Below are positions 44,192-51,589 of a stretch of 64,000 bases of DNA, one piece after another. Position 1 is the first letter of the stretch; every line of letters starts with the position of its first letter. This DNA comes from Brassicibacter mesophilus (GTDB taxonomy: Bacteria > Bacillota > Clostridia > Tissierellales > Proteiniboraceae), in NCBI RefSeq assembly GCF_050433385.1, contig NZ_JBNPXI010000016.1:41913-105912 (forward strand), in the 5' to 3' direction. Below the pieces are notes generated by a model. The model saw nothing but the letters and a program-made list of their open reading frames with translations. It was not told where the DNA came from and ran no database searches. A program made the translations under genes and the position numbers.

Positions 44192-44425
44192 TCATTTATT
44201 AAGCTTTTCATTTCCTCGTTTGAAATTACCTGTTATTTTGGCCATAATCAATTGAGACTCTTGGAATTCTGCCCCAGTTATTCTAGCAAGAAACTTCTCG
44301 CTTTCTTTTCCTTTTAATATCTTTACTTGCTTTCCATACCAAAACAGAAATACTTTATTATCTTTTGAAACCCTGTATGAAAAAACTTCTTCTTTAAATT
44401 TCTCTTGTGTGTCACTATTGTCCAC
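44192..44425 (-). CDS. Small conserved-looking protein of unknown function
   Basis: A 77-residue basic protein (SYRVSKDNKVFLFWYGKQVKIL, then a LARITGAEFQESQLIMAKITGN segment). No signal or membrane segment. AGAGGAGG followed by a GTG start supports expression. I do not recognise a function. Confidence 0.65.
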   Translation of the reverse strand: MDNSDTQEKFKEEVFSYRVSKDNKVFLFWYGKQVKILKGKESEKFLARITGAEFQESQLIMAKITGNFKRGNEKLNK

Positions 44426-44588
44426 TTATAGGCCTCCTCTATTCTCTAAATTAGAAAAAGTTTATAATCATTTTTTGATATAAGATATTGAAAATAATAA
44501 AAAACGTATCATATATATGTTCTATATTTAAAATTTTTTTCCTTTATTTGTTATAATTTTCATTTTGCTTTTAAAACTCTTATTTTAA

Positions 44589-44686
44589 AAGCCGAGAATA
44601 TTGAACCGCTCCCTGTTAAGAAGACAGTAGAAAAATAAAAAGTTGGAACTGTCAACCATAAGGGGAGCATATCATATTCTCGGCTT
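44589..44686 (-). terminator. Terminator of the patatin gene, its loop enlarged by an inserted element
   Basis: The arms AAGCCGAGA and TCTCGGCTT form a 9-bp perfect stem which, without the insertion, would have the loop ATAT. A T-tract (TTTTAAAAT) follows on the minus strand. It lies 17 bp past the patatin stop codon. The insertion at 44602-44674 lengthens the loop. Confidence 0.7.
44602..44674. mobile_element. 73-bp IS3-end-derived miniature element with TAT target duplication
   Basis: The ends are imperfect inverted repeats of about 27 bp: TGAACCGCTCCC...AAGACAGT from one side and TGATATGCTCCCC...GTTGACAGT from the other. The second end shares GTTGACAGTTCCAA with the IS3-type end at 10566-10598. 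Three bases, TAT, flank it on both sides (44599-44601 and 44675-44677), as expected for IS3-family transposition. It has no coding capacity, so it would need a transposase supplied by a full-length relative. Confidence 0.6.
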
Positions 44687-44703
44687 ATCTACTACAATAA
44701 AAG

Positions 44704-45918
44704 TTATATTTTCTTATTAATATCTCTAAATAATTCAATTACTATTTCATCTATTATCTCCTGTTTTGCTGTCATTGACAGAAGCTCATTTTGCTTTATA
44801 AATCTAGGTATATTTCTTTTAGGTTTAATTTTATCCGAAGGATACTTATAATGAACTTCAGATATAAAGTCTTCAAAACTATGTATCTTAAACCTCTCTA
44901 TATTACAATGCTTAGCTGCTTCTTCACATAATCTTATCACAATGTCTTCATAACTACAGTCCTTATCAAGGCTTAATAAATCTATAAGTCTTGGAATTAT
45001 TAACTCGAACATCATTCTTCTATATGAGATGTTTTCAATACCTAATATCTTGCCGATATTCAAAATCTTTTCTTCCCCAAAAGCTAATAGATAATTCATG
45101 AAATAATCTTCATCATCCTTGGGATTGAAATAAAACTTAAGTCCTTTAAGTCCTTTAAACGCTCTTAAAGTATCATAATATCCCATTTTAAGATTTTTTC
45201 TTGCATTTCTATTACTGAAATCAAGAGTTTTACATAGTTTTTCAGATGGAGATATATATGTAATATTAAGATTGTCTTCATTAACCTTTCTTATCCTACC
45301 TAAAGCATACAGTCTTATAGCAATAATATCTTTATATCCTTTCTTCTGTAATAGCTTTATAGGAAGATTATCATAGAACCCACCGTCAAGATACAGCTTT
45401 CCATCCATTTTTTCAAGCTTAAAAGCTGGGTGATATGCACTTGCCATTATATAGTCTATTAACTTCCCTTCAGGTATGTCTTCTAGATATAACTCCATGG
45501 GTTTTTTATCAGTTAATGATACTGTTACTATCCCAAAGTCGATTTGTGATTCTCTTAATTTTCCTTCATCTACATTATCTTTTATTAGTGCTCTAATATA
45601 TTTTGTATCAAAGCCGCCATTGGTAACTATTGTCTTTGCTTTCTTAACAATACTAGAAATATCTTGCTTTTTTAAATCCATTTCTAGTATTTTTTCGATA
45701 TGCTTTTCGTCAATATCTAGTATTCTCGAAGGATTCATGTTATACCATACTTCATATGCTCTATCAATATCACCCTGTGCTATCATAGCTCCATTGATAG
45801 CTCCAACTGATGTACCTGCTACACCTTTTATTTCAATACCTAAATCTTTTAAAGCTTTATATGCCCCAATTTGATATGAACCCTTTGCTCCACCGCCTTC
45901 TAATACAAGACCATACAT
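44704..45918 (-). CDS. Patatin-like phospholipase
   Basis: About 404 residues. The glycine-rich oxyanion loop GGGAKG is at 8-13, the nucleophile motif GTSVG at 35-39 (Ser37) and the catalytic dyad aspartate in DGGFYDN (Asp178). The 200-residue C-terminal part is helical and unassigned. The enzyme should hydrolyse acyl chains from phospholipids. The ATG at 45918 (MYGLVLEGGG) has AAGGGA at about 8 nt; an in-frame codon at 45975 lacks one. A terminator with an inserted element follows. Confidence 0.88.
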   Translation of the reverse strand: MYGLVLEGGGAKGSYQIGAYKALKDLGIEIKGVAGTSVGAINGAMIAQGDIDRAYEVWYNMNPSRILDIDEKHIEKILEMDLKKQDISSIVKKAKTIVTNGGFDTKYIRALIKDNVDEGKLRESQIDFGIVTVSLTDKKPMELYLEDIPEGKLIDYIMASAYHPAFKLEKMDGKLYLDGGFYDNLPIKLLQKKGYKDIIAIRLYALGRIRKVNEDNLNITYISPSEKLCKTLDFSNRNARKNLKMGYYDTLRAFKGLKGLKFYFNPKDDEDYFMNYLLAFGEEKILNIGKILGIENISYRRMMFELIIPRLIDLLSLDKDCSYEDIVIRLCEEAAKHCNIERFKIHSFEDFISEVHYKYPSDKIKPKRNIPRFIKQNELLSMTAKQEIIDEIVIELFRDINKKI

Positions 45919-46009
45919 ATTATCACGTCCCTTAGTAAATATATGTTGAACTACTCCTAAGTAGTATATTCTCAAAACTCTGTTATCTCAAACTAAGTGT
46001 TCAATTTTG

Positions 46010-46453
46010 CTACTTTTGCTGCATATATAAGGTATTTGGATAAAATCCCAGTTTCTTGTAAAACCATATTGTAGAATCATTCTCCTGAGACACTGTTACC
46101 CCTATTACTTTACATTTTTTTTCACGCATCCATTCTATGTGCTTTGTTACAAGCTTTTTTCCAATTCCCTGTCCTCTTTTGGTTTCATCCACATGTACTG
46201 ACTCAACCTCTCCCTTATTATCAATTATCGTCGAAATGCAATATCCAATGTACTCATTCTCGTTTTTGGCTACAGTTATTTTTATTGTGTCTTCATTCAA
46301 CCTACTAAATGCTTTGGTTCTCTGATCAAAATTTATTGAATGATACAAGTCTTTGAAGTATTCTGAACTTTTTTCATGATACTGTCTATTCTTTTCCCAA
46401 AGGTCCCTGATAGCTTCAATTTCTTCATAAGAAATATCTAGTATCTGAATCAT
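46010..46453 (-). CDS. GNAT-family N-acetyltransferase
   Basis: A 147-residue enzyme with VESVHVDETKRGQGIGKKLV (acetyl-CoA loop RGQGIG) and NDSTIWFYKKLGF. The start has GGGGG upstream. Substrate unknown; it is the seventh GNAT of the array. Confidence 0.87.
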   Translation of the reverse strand: MIQILDISYEEIEAIRDLWEKNRQYHEKSSEYFKDLYHSINFDQRTKAFSRLNEDTIKITVAKNENEYIGYCISTIIDNKGEVESVHVDETKRGQGIGKKLVTKHIEWMREKKCKVIGVTVSQENDSTIWFYKKLGFYPNTLYMQQK

Positions 46454-46563
46454 AATTACCTTACCCCCTAAACTAACATTTTTCTCTTTATTTGCTGATA
46501 CATGTATTTTATATCTTTAATAGAGTATTTTCCATTTTAATATCTATACGCTAGAAATAAAAG

Positions 46564-46963
46564 TTAATGATTTTTAAGTCCTAAATATATTTTGATCCAA
46601 TTTGTGCTTTCTTCGTTCATTTTATACATCTGATTATTATTCTTTTTCTTAGTATAAAATACATATTCTTTATCTTCAGAAATCCATAAGTAAAAAGTCT
46701 TTTTTCGGCCACTCTTATATTCAACTGTAATATAGAAACTTGGATCTTCTATGTTAGAAATCTCTTCAACTTTTTTTGTTTCATTAAATGAATCTACTAA
46801 TAACTGTATTATATCATCATGTGTTGCTGTTCTATAAGAGGTAATTTCATAGTCATCAGGTTTATAAAAAACAATTCTATGAATATCCATGAAATTAATC
46901 TTCCATTGATTAAATACTAAAACTGCTATCAATAAAAACTAATAGTGATAGTAATCTTTTCAT
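46564..46963 (-). pseudogene. Membrane-anchored protein gene of unknown function, broken by one base in a T5 tract
   Basis: The ATG at 46963 with AGGTG at 7 nt opens MKRLLSLLVFI and then stops after 17 codons. One base fewer in the T run (plus-strand A run 46934-46938) would give a continuous signal-anchor (MKRLLSLLVLLIAVLVFN) joined to the 115-residue domain that follows: IVFYKPDDYEITSY, ITVEYKSGRKKTFYLWIS and MNEESTNWIKIYLG. That domain resembles short lipoproteins of Firmicutes with unknown function. This may be a true loss, a phase-variable tract, or a sequencing error. Confidence 0.75.
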
Positions 46964-46982
46964 AGAATTCACCTATTAATAC

Positions 46983-47369
46983 TTAATATGATATTGAGTA
47001 CTTTTCAGTATCATAATTAATTTGCTGTTCAGCTATTTTAGCTAACCACAAGTCTAATTGAGACTTTAAAAAATAATATTCATCATCAACTTTAAAGTAT
47101 GGTAGTCCATAATCTACGTTTATATTGGGTATGCTTTTTTGAATAACTATAATACTTTTTAACTTTTCATCAGATATTTTTAAGTAAACAGCGGCTTCTT
47201 CAAAAGAAAGAATATTGTGATTTTCATTAGTTAATTCTTCAGTTTTAAGCTGAGTTTCAGAAAAATTCCTATCTTCCCCTAAATAAATAAAAGTTCCTAG
47301 TATTGTAAAACCTAAAATTATTGATATTCCAATAATCGATGAAGATATGAGATATCTCTTACTGTTCAT
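46983..47369 (-). CDS. Membrane-anchored protein with an excisionase-like helix-turn-helix region
   Basis: A 128-residue protein: an N-terminal transmembrane segment (IIGISIILGFTILGTFIYLG, about 12-31) and then a C-terminal part with LSFEEAAVYLKISDEKLKSI and GLPYFKVDDEYYFLKSQLDLWL. That layout (helix-turn-helix followed by a short wing and helix) resembles excisionase/MerR-like domains, here outside the membrane by the positive-inside rule. Its start overlaps the stop of the histidine phosphatase gene, so translation is coupled. Role unknown. Confidence 0.65.
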   Translation of the reverse strand: MNSKRYLISSSIIGISIILGFTILGTFIYLGEDRNFSETQLKTEELTNENHNILSFEEAAVYLKISDEKLKSIIVIQKSIPNINVDYGLPYFKVDDEYYFLKSQLDLWLAKIAEQQINYDTEKYSISY

Positions 47370-47932
47370 TATAATATTTCAACCTCCTCCACACATTGAA
47401 AATCCAAATTATTAAATTTAAAAAGAAGCATATATGGCATTTTATCAACAATATTCCAGAAATCACCATACCCAAAATTAGGATTATAATAGTTTATAAT
47501 TGTACTTAACGCAGTCCCATGAGTTCCTATGACAACATTCTTTCCTAGGTTATTATTTATAACCTCACAAAGTGCAGATATATTACGTTTTTGTACTTCT
47601 CTTAATGATTCTCCATTTTGAATCTTAAAGTCAAAGTTCTCCCACTGTCTTGATGAAAAGTCTTTAAAATCCTCTACCCATTCTCCAACCTTACGTTCAC
47701 GAAAATCTTCGTTAATTATGATTTCTAATTTGCTATTGTCTGCAAAATCTTTTATAGTATCAAAAGATCTTTTGTATGGACTCGAATAAATTGCATTAAT
47801 ATTTCTATTCATTAACACATTTGTAATTTTCTTAGTATCTGCTGCTCCTTTTTTTGATAAAGGACGTATTAAATCATCTTTGATTGAAATGTCAGGTTCA
47901 GCATGACGCACAAAATATATATTTGTTTTCAT
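47369..47932 (-). CDS. Histidine phosphatase family protein
   Basis: A 187-residue enzyme with the phosphate-binding RHAEPD (10-15, catalytic His), SSPYKRSFDTI (second arginine), Glu in FRERKVGEW and the second histidine in VIGTHGTAL. It should dephosphorylate a small metabolite (phosphoglycerate mutase-like fold). AGGGGG precedes the ATG. The next gene starts at its stop codon (TAATG). Confidence 0.88.
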   Translation of the reverse strand: MKTNIYFVRHAEPDISIKDDLIRPLSKKGAADTKKITNVLMNRNINAIYSSPYKRSFDTIKDFADNSKLEIIINEDFRERKVGEWVEDFKDFSSRQWENFDFKIQNGESLREVQKRNISALCEVINNNLGKNVVIGTHGTALSTIINYYNPNFGYGDFWNIVDKMPYMLLFKFNNLDFQCVEEVEIL

Positions 47933-48119
47933 TTTTTGCCCCCTCTAATAATGCTTTATTATTTTGCAACATATGTCTTGTTCATTTATTAACTATAAAA
48001 TTTATGGTAATAAACTTCTTAATTCTATATACCCTAAACATTTCCTTCTATTTTCTTAATATCTTAATGTATAAATATTTGATTTATACTGATATTCATA
48101 AGACATTACTTCTTGCAAA

Positions 48120-48167
48120 AATATAAGTGAGTCATCAAACTGTATATAACCAGTCAATTACTCACTT
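48120..48167 (-). terminator. Terminator after the D-2-hydroxyacid dehydrogenase gene
   Basis: Stem AAGTGAGT/ACTCACTT with an inner ACTG/CAGT pairing, followed on the minus strand by ATATTTTTG. Confidence 0.65.
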
Positions 48168-48216
48168 AATCGTATATTTAATATAGCTTGAAAATTCGTC
48201 TAGCTTCACAATTATC

Positions 48217-49176
48217 TTAATATCCTTTCTCAAGGTTTACTATATTCATTAAACCTTCACCTGATATATATCTTTTAAGATTTTCATAAATCATATCAAA
48301 TCGTCTTTCATTTCTCATCTCAGATACCCATGAGTTATGTGGTGTAATTATTACATTTTCCATATCCCACAGAGGATTAGCTTCATCCATTGGTTCTTTC
48401 TCGAATACATCTAATGCTGCACCCCCTACTTTACCATCTTTAAGGCTCTCAATCATTGATTTTTCATCTATTATACTCCCCCTTGCTATGTTTACTATAT
48501 AAACTCCATCTTTCATCTCCAAAAATAGTTCTTTATTAATTAAATGATGTGTTTGGTCAGTATATGGGATAGATACTATTATTACATCACAAAGCTTTAC
48601 CATATCTTTTAGACTGTCTATGTTATAGCATTTATTAAAGTACTCAACGTCTGTTCCCTTAGTATTTACACCTAATATATTTACACCAAAGCCCTTGAGT
48701 CTCTTTGCTGCTTCTACTGCTATAGTTCCAGTACCAATAAATCCAACTGTTTTTCCATAAATCTCTAATAAGGAAGTATCTATCTTCCACTTTTTTTGTT
48801 CTTGTTTTTGATAAAATGCTTTGCTATTCTTAAACATTTCTAGTATTTTTAAAACAATCCACTCCCCTATAGGTATGCTGTATCCTCCTTTATTGTTCGT
48901 TAATATTATATCTCTTTCTTTTACAACCTCTAGTGGAACTTGATCTATTCCTATGCTGGTTAACTGTATCCATTTAAGGCTTGTGAACTTAGATATGTTT
49001 AAAGTATTAAATGGATTGTAGCATAGTAATATATCTATGTCTTTCAGTTCTTCAGTAAAGTATAATTCTCTTTCATCCTTCATTATTATTTCATATCCTA
49101 GTGCTTTTATTTTTCCCATATTTTCTGTACCGTAATTATACGTAAATAAAGCTTTAATAATAATCTCTCCCCTCAT
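48217..49176 (-). CDS. D-isomer-specific 2-hydroxyacid dehydrogenase
   Basis: A 2-ketoacid/2-hydroxyacid oxidoreductase of 319 residues. The NAD site is VGFIGTGTIAVEAAKRL; the catalytic arginine is in VNIARGS, the glutamate in FEKEPMDE and the histidine in ITPHNSW. It could make a 2-hydroxy acid for a dehydratase pathway, but it is about 40 kb from that cluster. The ATG at 49176 overlaps GGGGAG; the codon best spaced from this site (8 nt) and matching the usual N-terminus (xKALFTYNYG) is an ATT at about 49155. A rare start codon is therefore possible. Confidence 0.87.
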   Translation of the reverse strand: MRGEIIIKALFTYNYGTENMGKIKALGYEIIMKDERELYFTEELKDIDILLCYNPFNTLNISKFTSLKWIQLTSIGIDQVPLEVVKERDIILTNNKGGYSIPIGEWIVLKILEMFKNSKAFYQKQEQKKWKIDTSLLEIYGKTVGFIGTGTIAVEAAKRLKGFGVNILGVNTKGTDVEYFNKCYNIDSLKDMVKLCDVIIVSIPYTDQTHHLINKELFLEMKDGVYIVNIARGSIIDEKSMIESLKDGKVGGAALDVFEKEPMDEANPLWDMENVIITPHNSWVSEMRNERRFDMIYENLKRYISGEGLMNIVNLEKGY

Positions 49177-49320
49177 GTAATCTAATAATCATATGGATCA
49201 ATAATATTCTTAGAACATTTGATAATAGATCTACACTAACCTAGTATATTCATTTATTTTACCTATACCCCAAAATATAGTTTACTATTATACAAAACTA
49301 TGTAATTTATACAAAAAATA

Positions 49321-49350
49321 AAAATGGTGTCAAAGCCTCTGACACCATTT
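49321..49350 (-). terminator. Strong terminator after the stalk-domain protein gene
   Basis: Perfect 11-bp stem AAATGGTGTCA/TGACACCATTT with an 8-nt loop, followed on the minus strand by TTTATTTTTTG. Confidence 0.9.
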
Positions 49351-49385
49351 GATTAATATTAAATCAAGAAAACAAAATACAATAG

Positions 49386-50555
49386 TTACTCTTCTACATA
49401 TCCAGTTGTAGTGTCAATACCTACTGTCTTTGTTGCATTATCCCAAGTTACACCTATATTGAAAGCCTTTGCTATATCTCTTAGCTTGAAATAATTATTT
49501 CCATCGATATTATATGCTGTTAGTTGTACTTCTACACCATCTTTATATATTTTAGCAGTATTTAATACTCCATTTTTTGCTTCTCCATCACCTTCGCTCA
49601 TCTCTCCACCTACTGCTGTGTAAGCTTTGTTTGAGATTAAGTTAATTGCTTTCTTTTCGTTGTCCCATTCTACTTCAAACTGTTTTTCAGATCCATTTAC
49701 TACCGTTGCTAAGTCTCTTAGTTTAAAATAGTTATTTCCATTAATGTTGTAAGCATCAAATGATTTTTCAACACCATTAACCATTACCTTTGATGCCATT
49801 GGTGCTGCTGTTACAGTAGCAGGTTCTGTTGCTTCTGTTATTTCAGTTGTTTCAGTTGGTTCAGTTGGTTCAGTTGGTTCAGTTGGTTCAGTTGGTTCAG
49901 TTGGTTCAGTTGGTTCTGTTGCTTCTGTTATTTCAGTTGTTTCTGTTGGCTGCGAATTCGTATCCTTAACTTTAATAAAAGCTTGAGCAGATCCTTCTTG
50001 TGCTTCAAATCTAAAAACTACGTAATAATCACCTGGTTCAGTTAAAGTTACACTACATCCAGGTAGATAATGTGGAAAATCAACAGTGTAATTTTTAAGT
50101 TCTGACATATCAACGGTTTTATCTACATATTTTGCATATCCATATTCATCTACAGCACCTGATTCATCAGGTACAGAAATTTCTACTTGTCCTGATCCTG
50201 GAAGCTCTTCTCCATAGTTAAATTCGTATGTAGTCTCATCTTTTTTTGTCAATTTGTATACATCAAAGATAACTCCTCCTTCAGCTAATAAAGTAATCTT
50301 TGAAGAAGGTTCTACTATAAGTCCCTCATCAATGCTTTCATCAATTTTTTTTACATCAAATGTGTCTACTACATTAGAAACTGAAAAATGTGCAGGTAAT
50401 TTAGCTATTTCTTCTTCAGATAAAGATTCCCAATTTCCTCTATAACCTTTAACTTCTACCGTTTTACCTTCTGCTGCAAATGCTGTTGCTCCCATTGCTA
50501 AAAGCATTGCCAAGATCATAAATACTGCCGTACCCTTTTTAAATAATGTTTTCAT
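49386..50555 (-). CDS. Secreted protein with TEP-repeat linker and two copper amine oxidase-type stalk repeats
   Basis: About 389 residues. A signal peptide (KKGTAVFMILAMLLAMGATAFA) is followed by a beta-rich domain (to about 205), a Thr-Glu-Pro repeat linker (about 205-250) and two C-terminal stalk repeats (MVNGVEKSFDAYNINGNNYF and KDGVEVQLTAYNIDGNNYFK, each followed by KLRDLA or KLRDIA). It is probably exported and wall-associated; no enzymatic domain is present. The ATG at 50555 has AAGGAG at 8 nt. Its promoter and terminator are both clear, so it is a single-gene unit. Confidence 0.85.
   Translation of the reverse strand: MKTLFKKGTAVFMILAMLLAMGATAFAAEGKTVEVKGYRGNWESLSEEEIAKLPAHFSVSNVVDTFDVKKIDESIDEGLIVEPSSKITLLAEGGVIFDVYKLTKKDETTYEFNYGEELPGSGQVEISVPDESGAVDEYGYAKYVDKTVDMSELKNYTVDFPHYLPGCSVTLTEPGDYYVVFRFEAQEGSAQAFIKVKDTNSQPTETTEITEATEPTEPTEPTEPTEPTEPTEPTETTEITEATEPATVTAAPMASKVMVNGVEKSFDAYNINGNNYFKLRDLATVVNGSEKQFEVEWDNEKKAINLISNKAYTAVGGEMSEGDGEAKNGVLNTAKIYKDGVEVQLTAYNIDGNNYFKLRDIAKAFNIGVTWDNATKTVGIDTTTGYVEE
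49852..49914. repeat. 9-bp tandem repeat encoding the TEP linker
   Basis: The unit TCAGTTGGT is repeated about seven times. It encodes Thr-Glu-Pro on the minus strand. As the unit is a multiple of three, slippage would change linker length and keep the frame. Confidence 0.9.
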
Positions 50556-50583
50556 GTTCAATTCTCCTTTTTTTATTTTTGTG

Positions 50584-50601
50584 ATAGTGATATATCACTA
50601 T
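50584..50601. promoter_or_regulatory. 18-bp perfect palindrome in the leader of the stalk-protein gene
   Basis: ATAGTGATATATCACTAT lies between the promoter and the ribosome binding site, about 20 bp past the expected transcription start. It is typical of a dimeric repressor site; the regulator is not known. Confidence 0.6.
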
Positions 50602-50625
50602 GTGCTATGCCGCTATGTGTTATAT

Positions 50626-50653
50626 TTTATATAAACAAACCCTTTCTTGTCAA
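50626..50653 (-). promoter_or_regulatory. Sigma-A-type promoter of the stalk-protein gene
   Basis: TTGACA (plus-strand TGTCAA at 50648-50653), a 16-bp spacer and TATAAA (50626-50631) on the minus strand. Confidence 0.75.
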
Positions 50654-50706
50654 TATTTGATTATCTATGTAAAATTTACTTAAGCCTTATTATAAATATA
50701 ATTAGA

Positions 50707-50740
50707 AAAAACTTCAAATCTTATAAGATTTGAAGTTTTT
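50707..50740. terminator. Bidirectional terminator downstream of the HD-domain gene
   Basis: A nearly uninterrupted 34-bp palindrome: AAAAACTTCAAATCTTA and its complement, with A and T runs at its ends, able to stop transcription from either side. It follows the stop codon of the HD gene by about 75 bp. Confidence 0.85.
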
Positions 50741-50816
50741 CTGATTCACATTTAATTTTTTTAATCTTATTTGAATCAATCTCCTATATTTTCTATGATT
50801 TTTGAAATTGCTACAT

Positions 50817-51392
50817 TCAAAAGTCCCTTTGACACATTGAGTCATATATCTCTTTTGCTTCATTTAATTTAGGTAATCGTGGCTTGTATCGTTGTTGTGA
50901 ATGAGCTAATAAGTCTGCTTTTTGAAAACAGAAAAGATATGGCATAAGCTCATCTCCTATCAGGTTAATAGCGTCTTTAACTCCTTCCACTGTGGAAATA
51001 ATATCGTAGTCATGATATTTAATAAGTGTACAAATTTTATTTATGAAGTCTTTTTCATATCCAAGTCTTGTTAAAATTAGGTTTGCAATTATTACACTTG
51101 CTTCCTCATGCCCCTTAAAACTATCAATGCTATCAATAACAGTTTTTCTATAAGGTTTTCCTATATCATGTAAAAGCGCTGTTATTTTCAAAATTAAATT
51201 ACAGTCTACCTTGTTTACTGTTTCTAATATGTGATCAAATACATTGTAAATATGAGCAGGCATATTTTGTTCACAGTCAGTACAAATAATAAGCTCTGGA
51301 ATAATTCTAAGAACTTCATCCTTACAATCCTTTATGTCCTTGCATGATAAAAGCATAAAGTTTAAATCTTCTCTATCTACTGAATATGGCAT
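50817..51392 (-). CDS. HD-domain phosphohydrolase (tRNA nucleotidyltransferase-like HD module)
   Basis: A 191-residue protein with the first histidine in AHIYNVFDHI, the His-Asp pair in ALLHDIGKP, later histidine/aspartate in KGHEEAS and IKYHDYD. The order matches the stand-alone HD domains related to the C-terminal part of CCA-adding enzymes. It may hydrolyse nucleotides or cyclic phosphates. AAAAGGGG precedes the ATG. Confidence 0.83.
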   Translation of the reverse strand: MPYSVDREDLNFMLLSCKDIKDCKDEVLRIIPELIICTDCEQNMPAHIYNVFDHILETVNKVDCNLILKITALLHDIGKPYRKTVIDSIDSFKGHEEASVIIANLILTRLGYEKDFINKICTLIKYHDYDIISTVEGVKDAINLIGDELMPYLFCFQKADLLAHSQQRYKPRLPKLNEAKEIYDSMCQRDF

Positions 51393-51546
51393 TCTATCTC
51401 CCCTTTTAGTGAATTATTGCCTTATATAATTCGTTTTCGTTCGGTCTACTTTACCCTGTAAATCAGGTGAAAATTGAGAAATTCAATTCCCTTTACAATT
51501 CTATTTTTAGATTGTTTGCCAAGGATAGAACTACTAAGCAAAAACG

Positions 51547-51580
51547 AACCTGAAAACAGATATACATATGTTTTCAGGTT
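51547..51580 (-). terminator. Terminator of guaA
   Basis: Stem AACCTGAAAACA/TGTTTTCAGGTT (12 bp) with a 10-nt loop, followed on the minus strand by CGTTTTTGC. Confidence 0.85.
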
Positions 51581-51589
51581 TCCTGTTTT

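Noticed and set aside
45476..45874. Plus-strand 132-codon frame opposite the patatin gene
   Set aside because: It lies within the coding part of a well-defined gene on the other strand and has no start signals.
48217..49176. D-2-hydroxyacid dehydrogenase as the dedicated partner of the dehydratase cluster
   Set aside because: It is about 40 kb away, has its own terminator, and lacks the cluster's 40-bp element; a role remains possible but is unsupported.
10636..51392. Integron or gene-cassette array
   Set aside because: The gene content is suggestive, but I found no attC-like imperfect palindromes between genes and no integrase; genes have their own ribosome binding sites and terminators.
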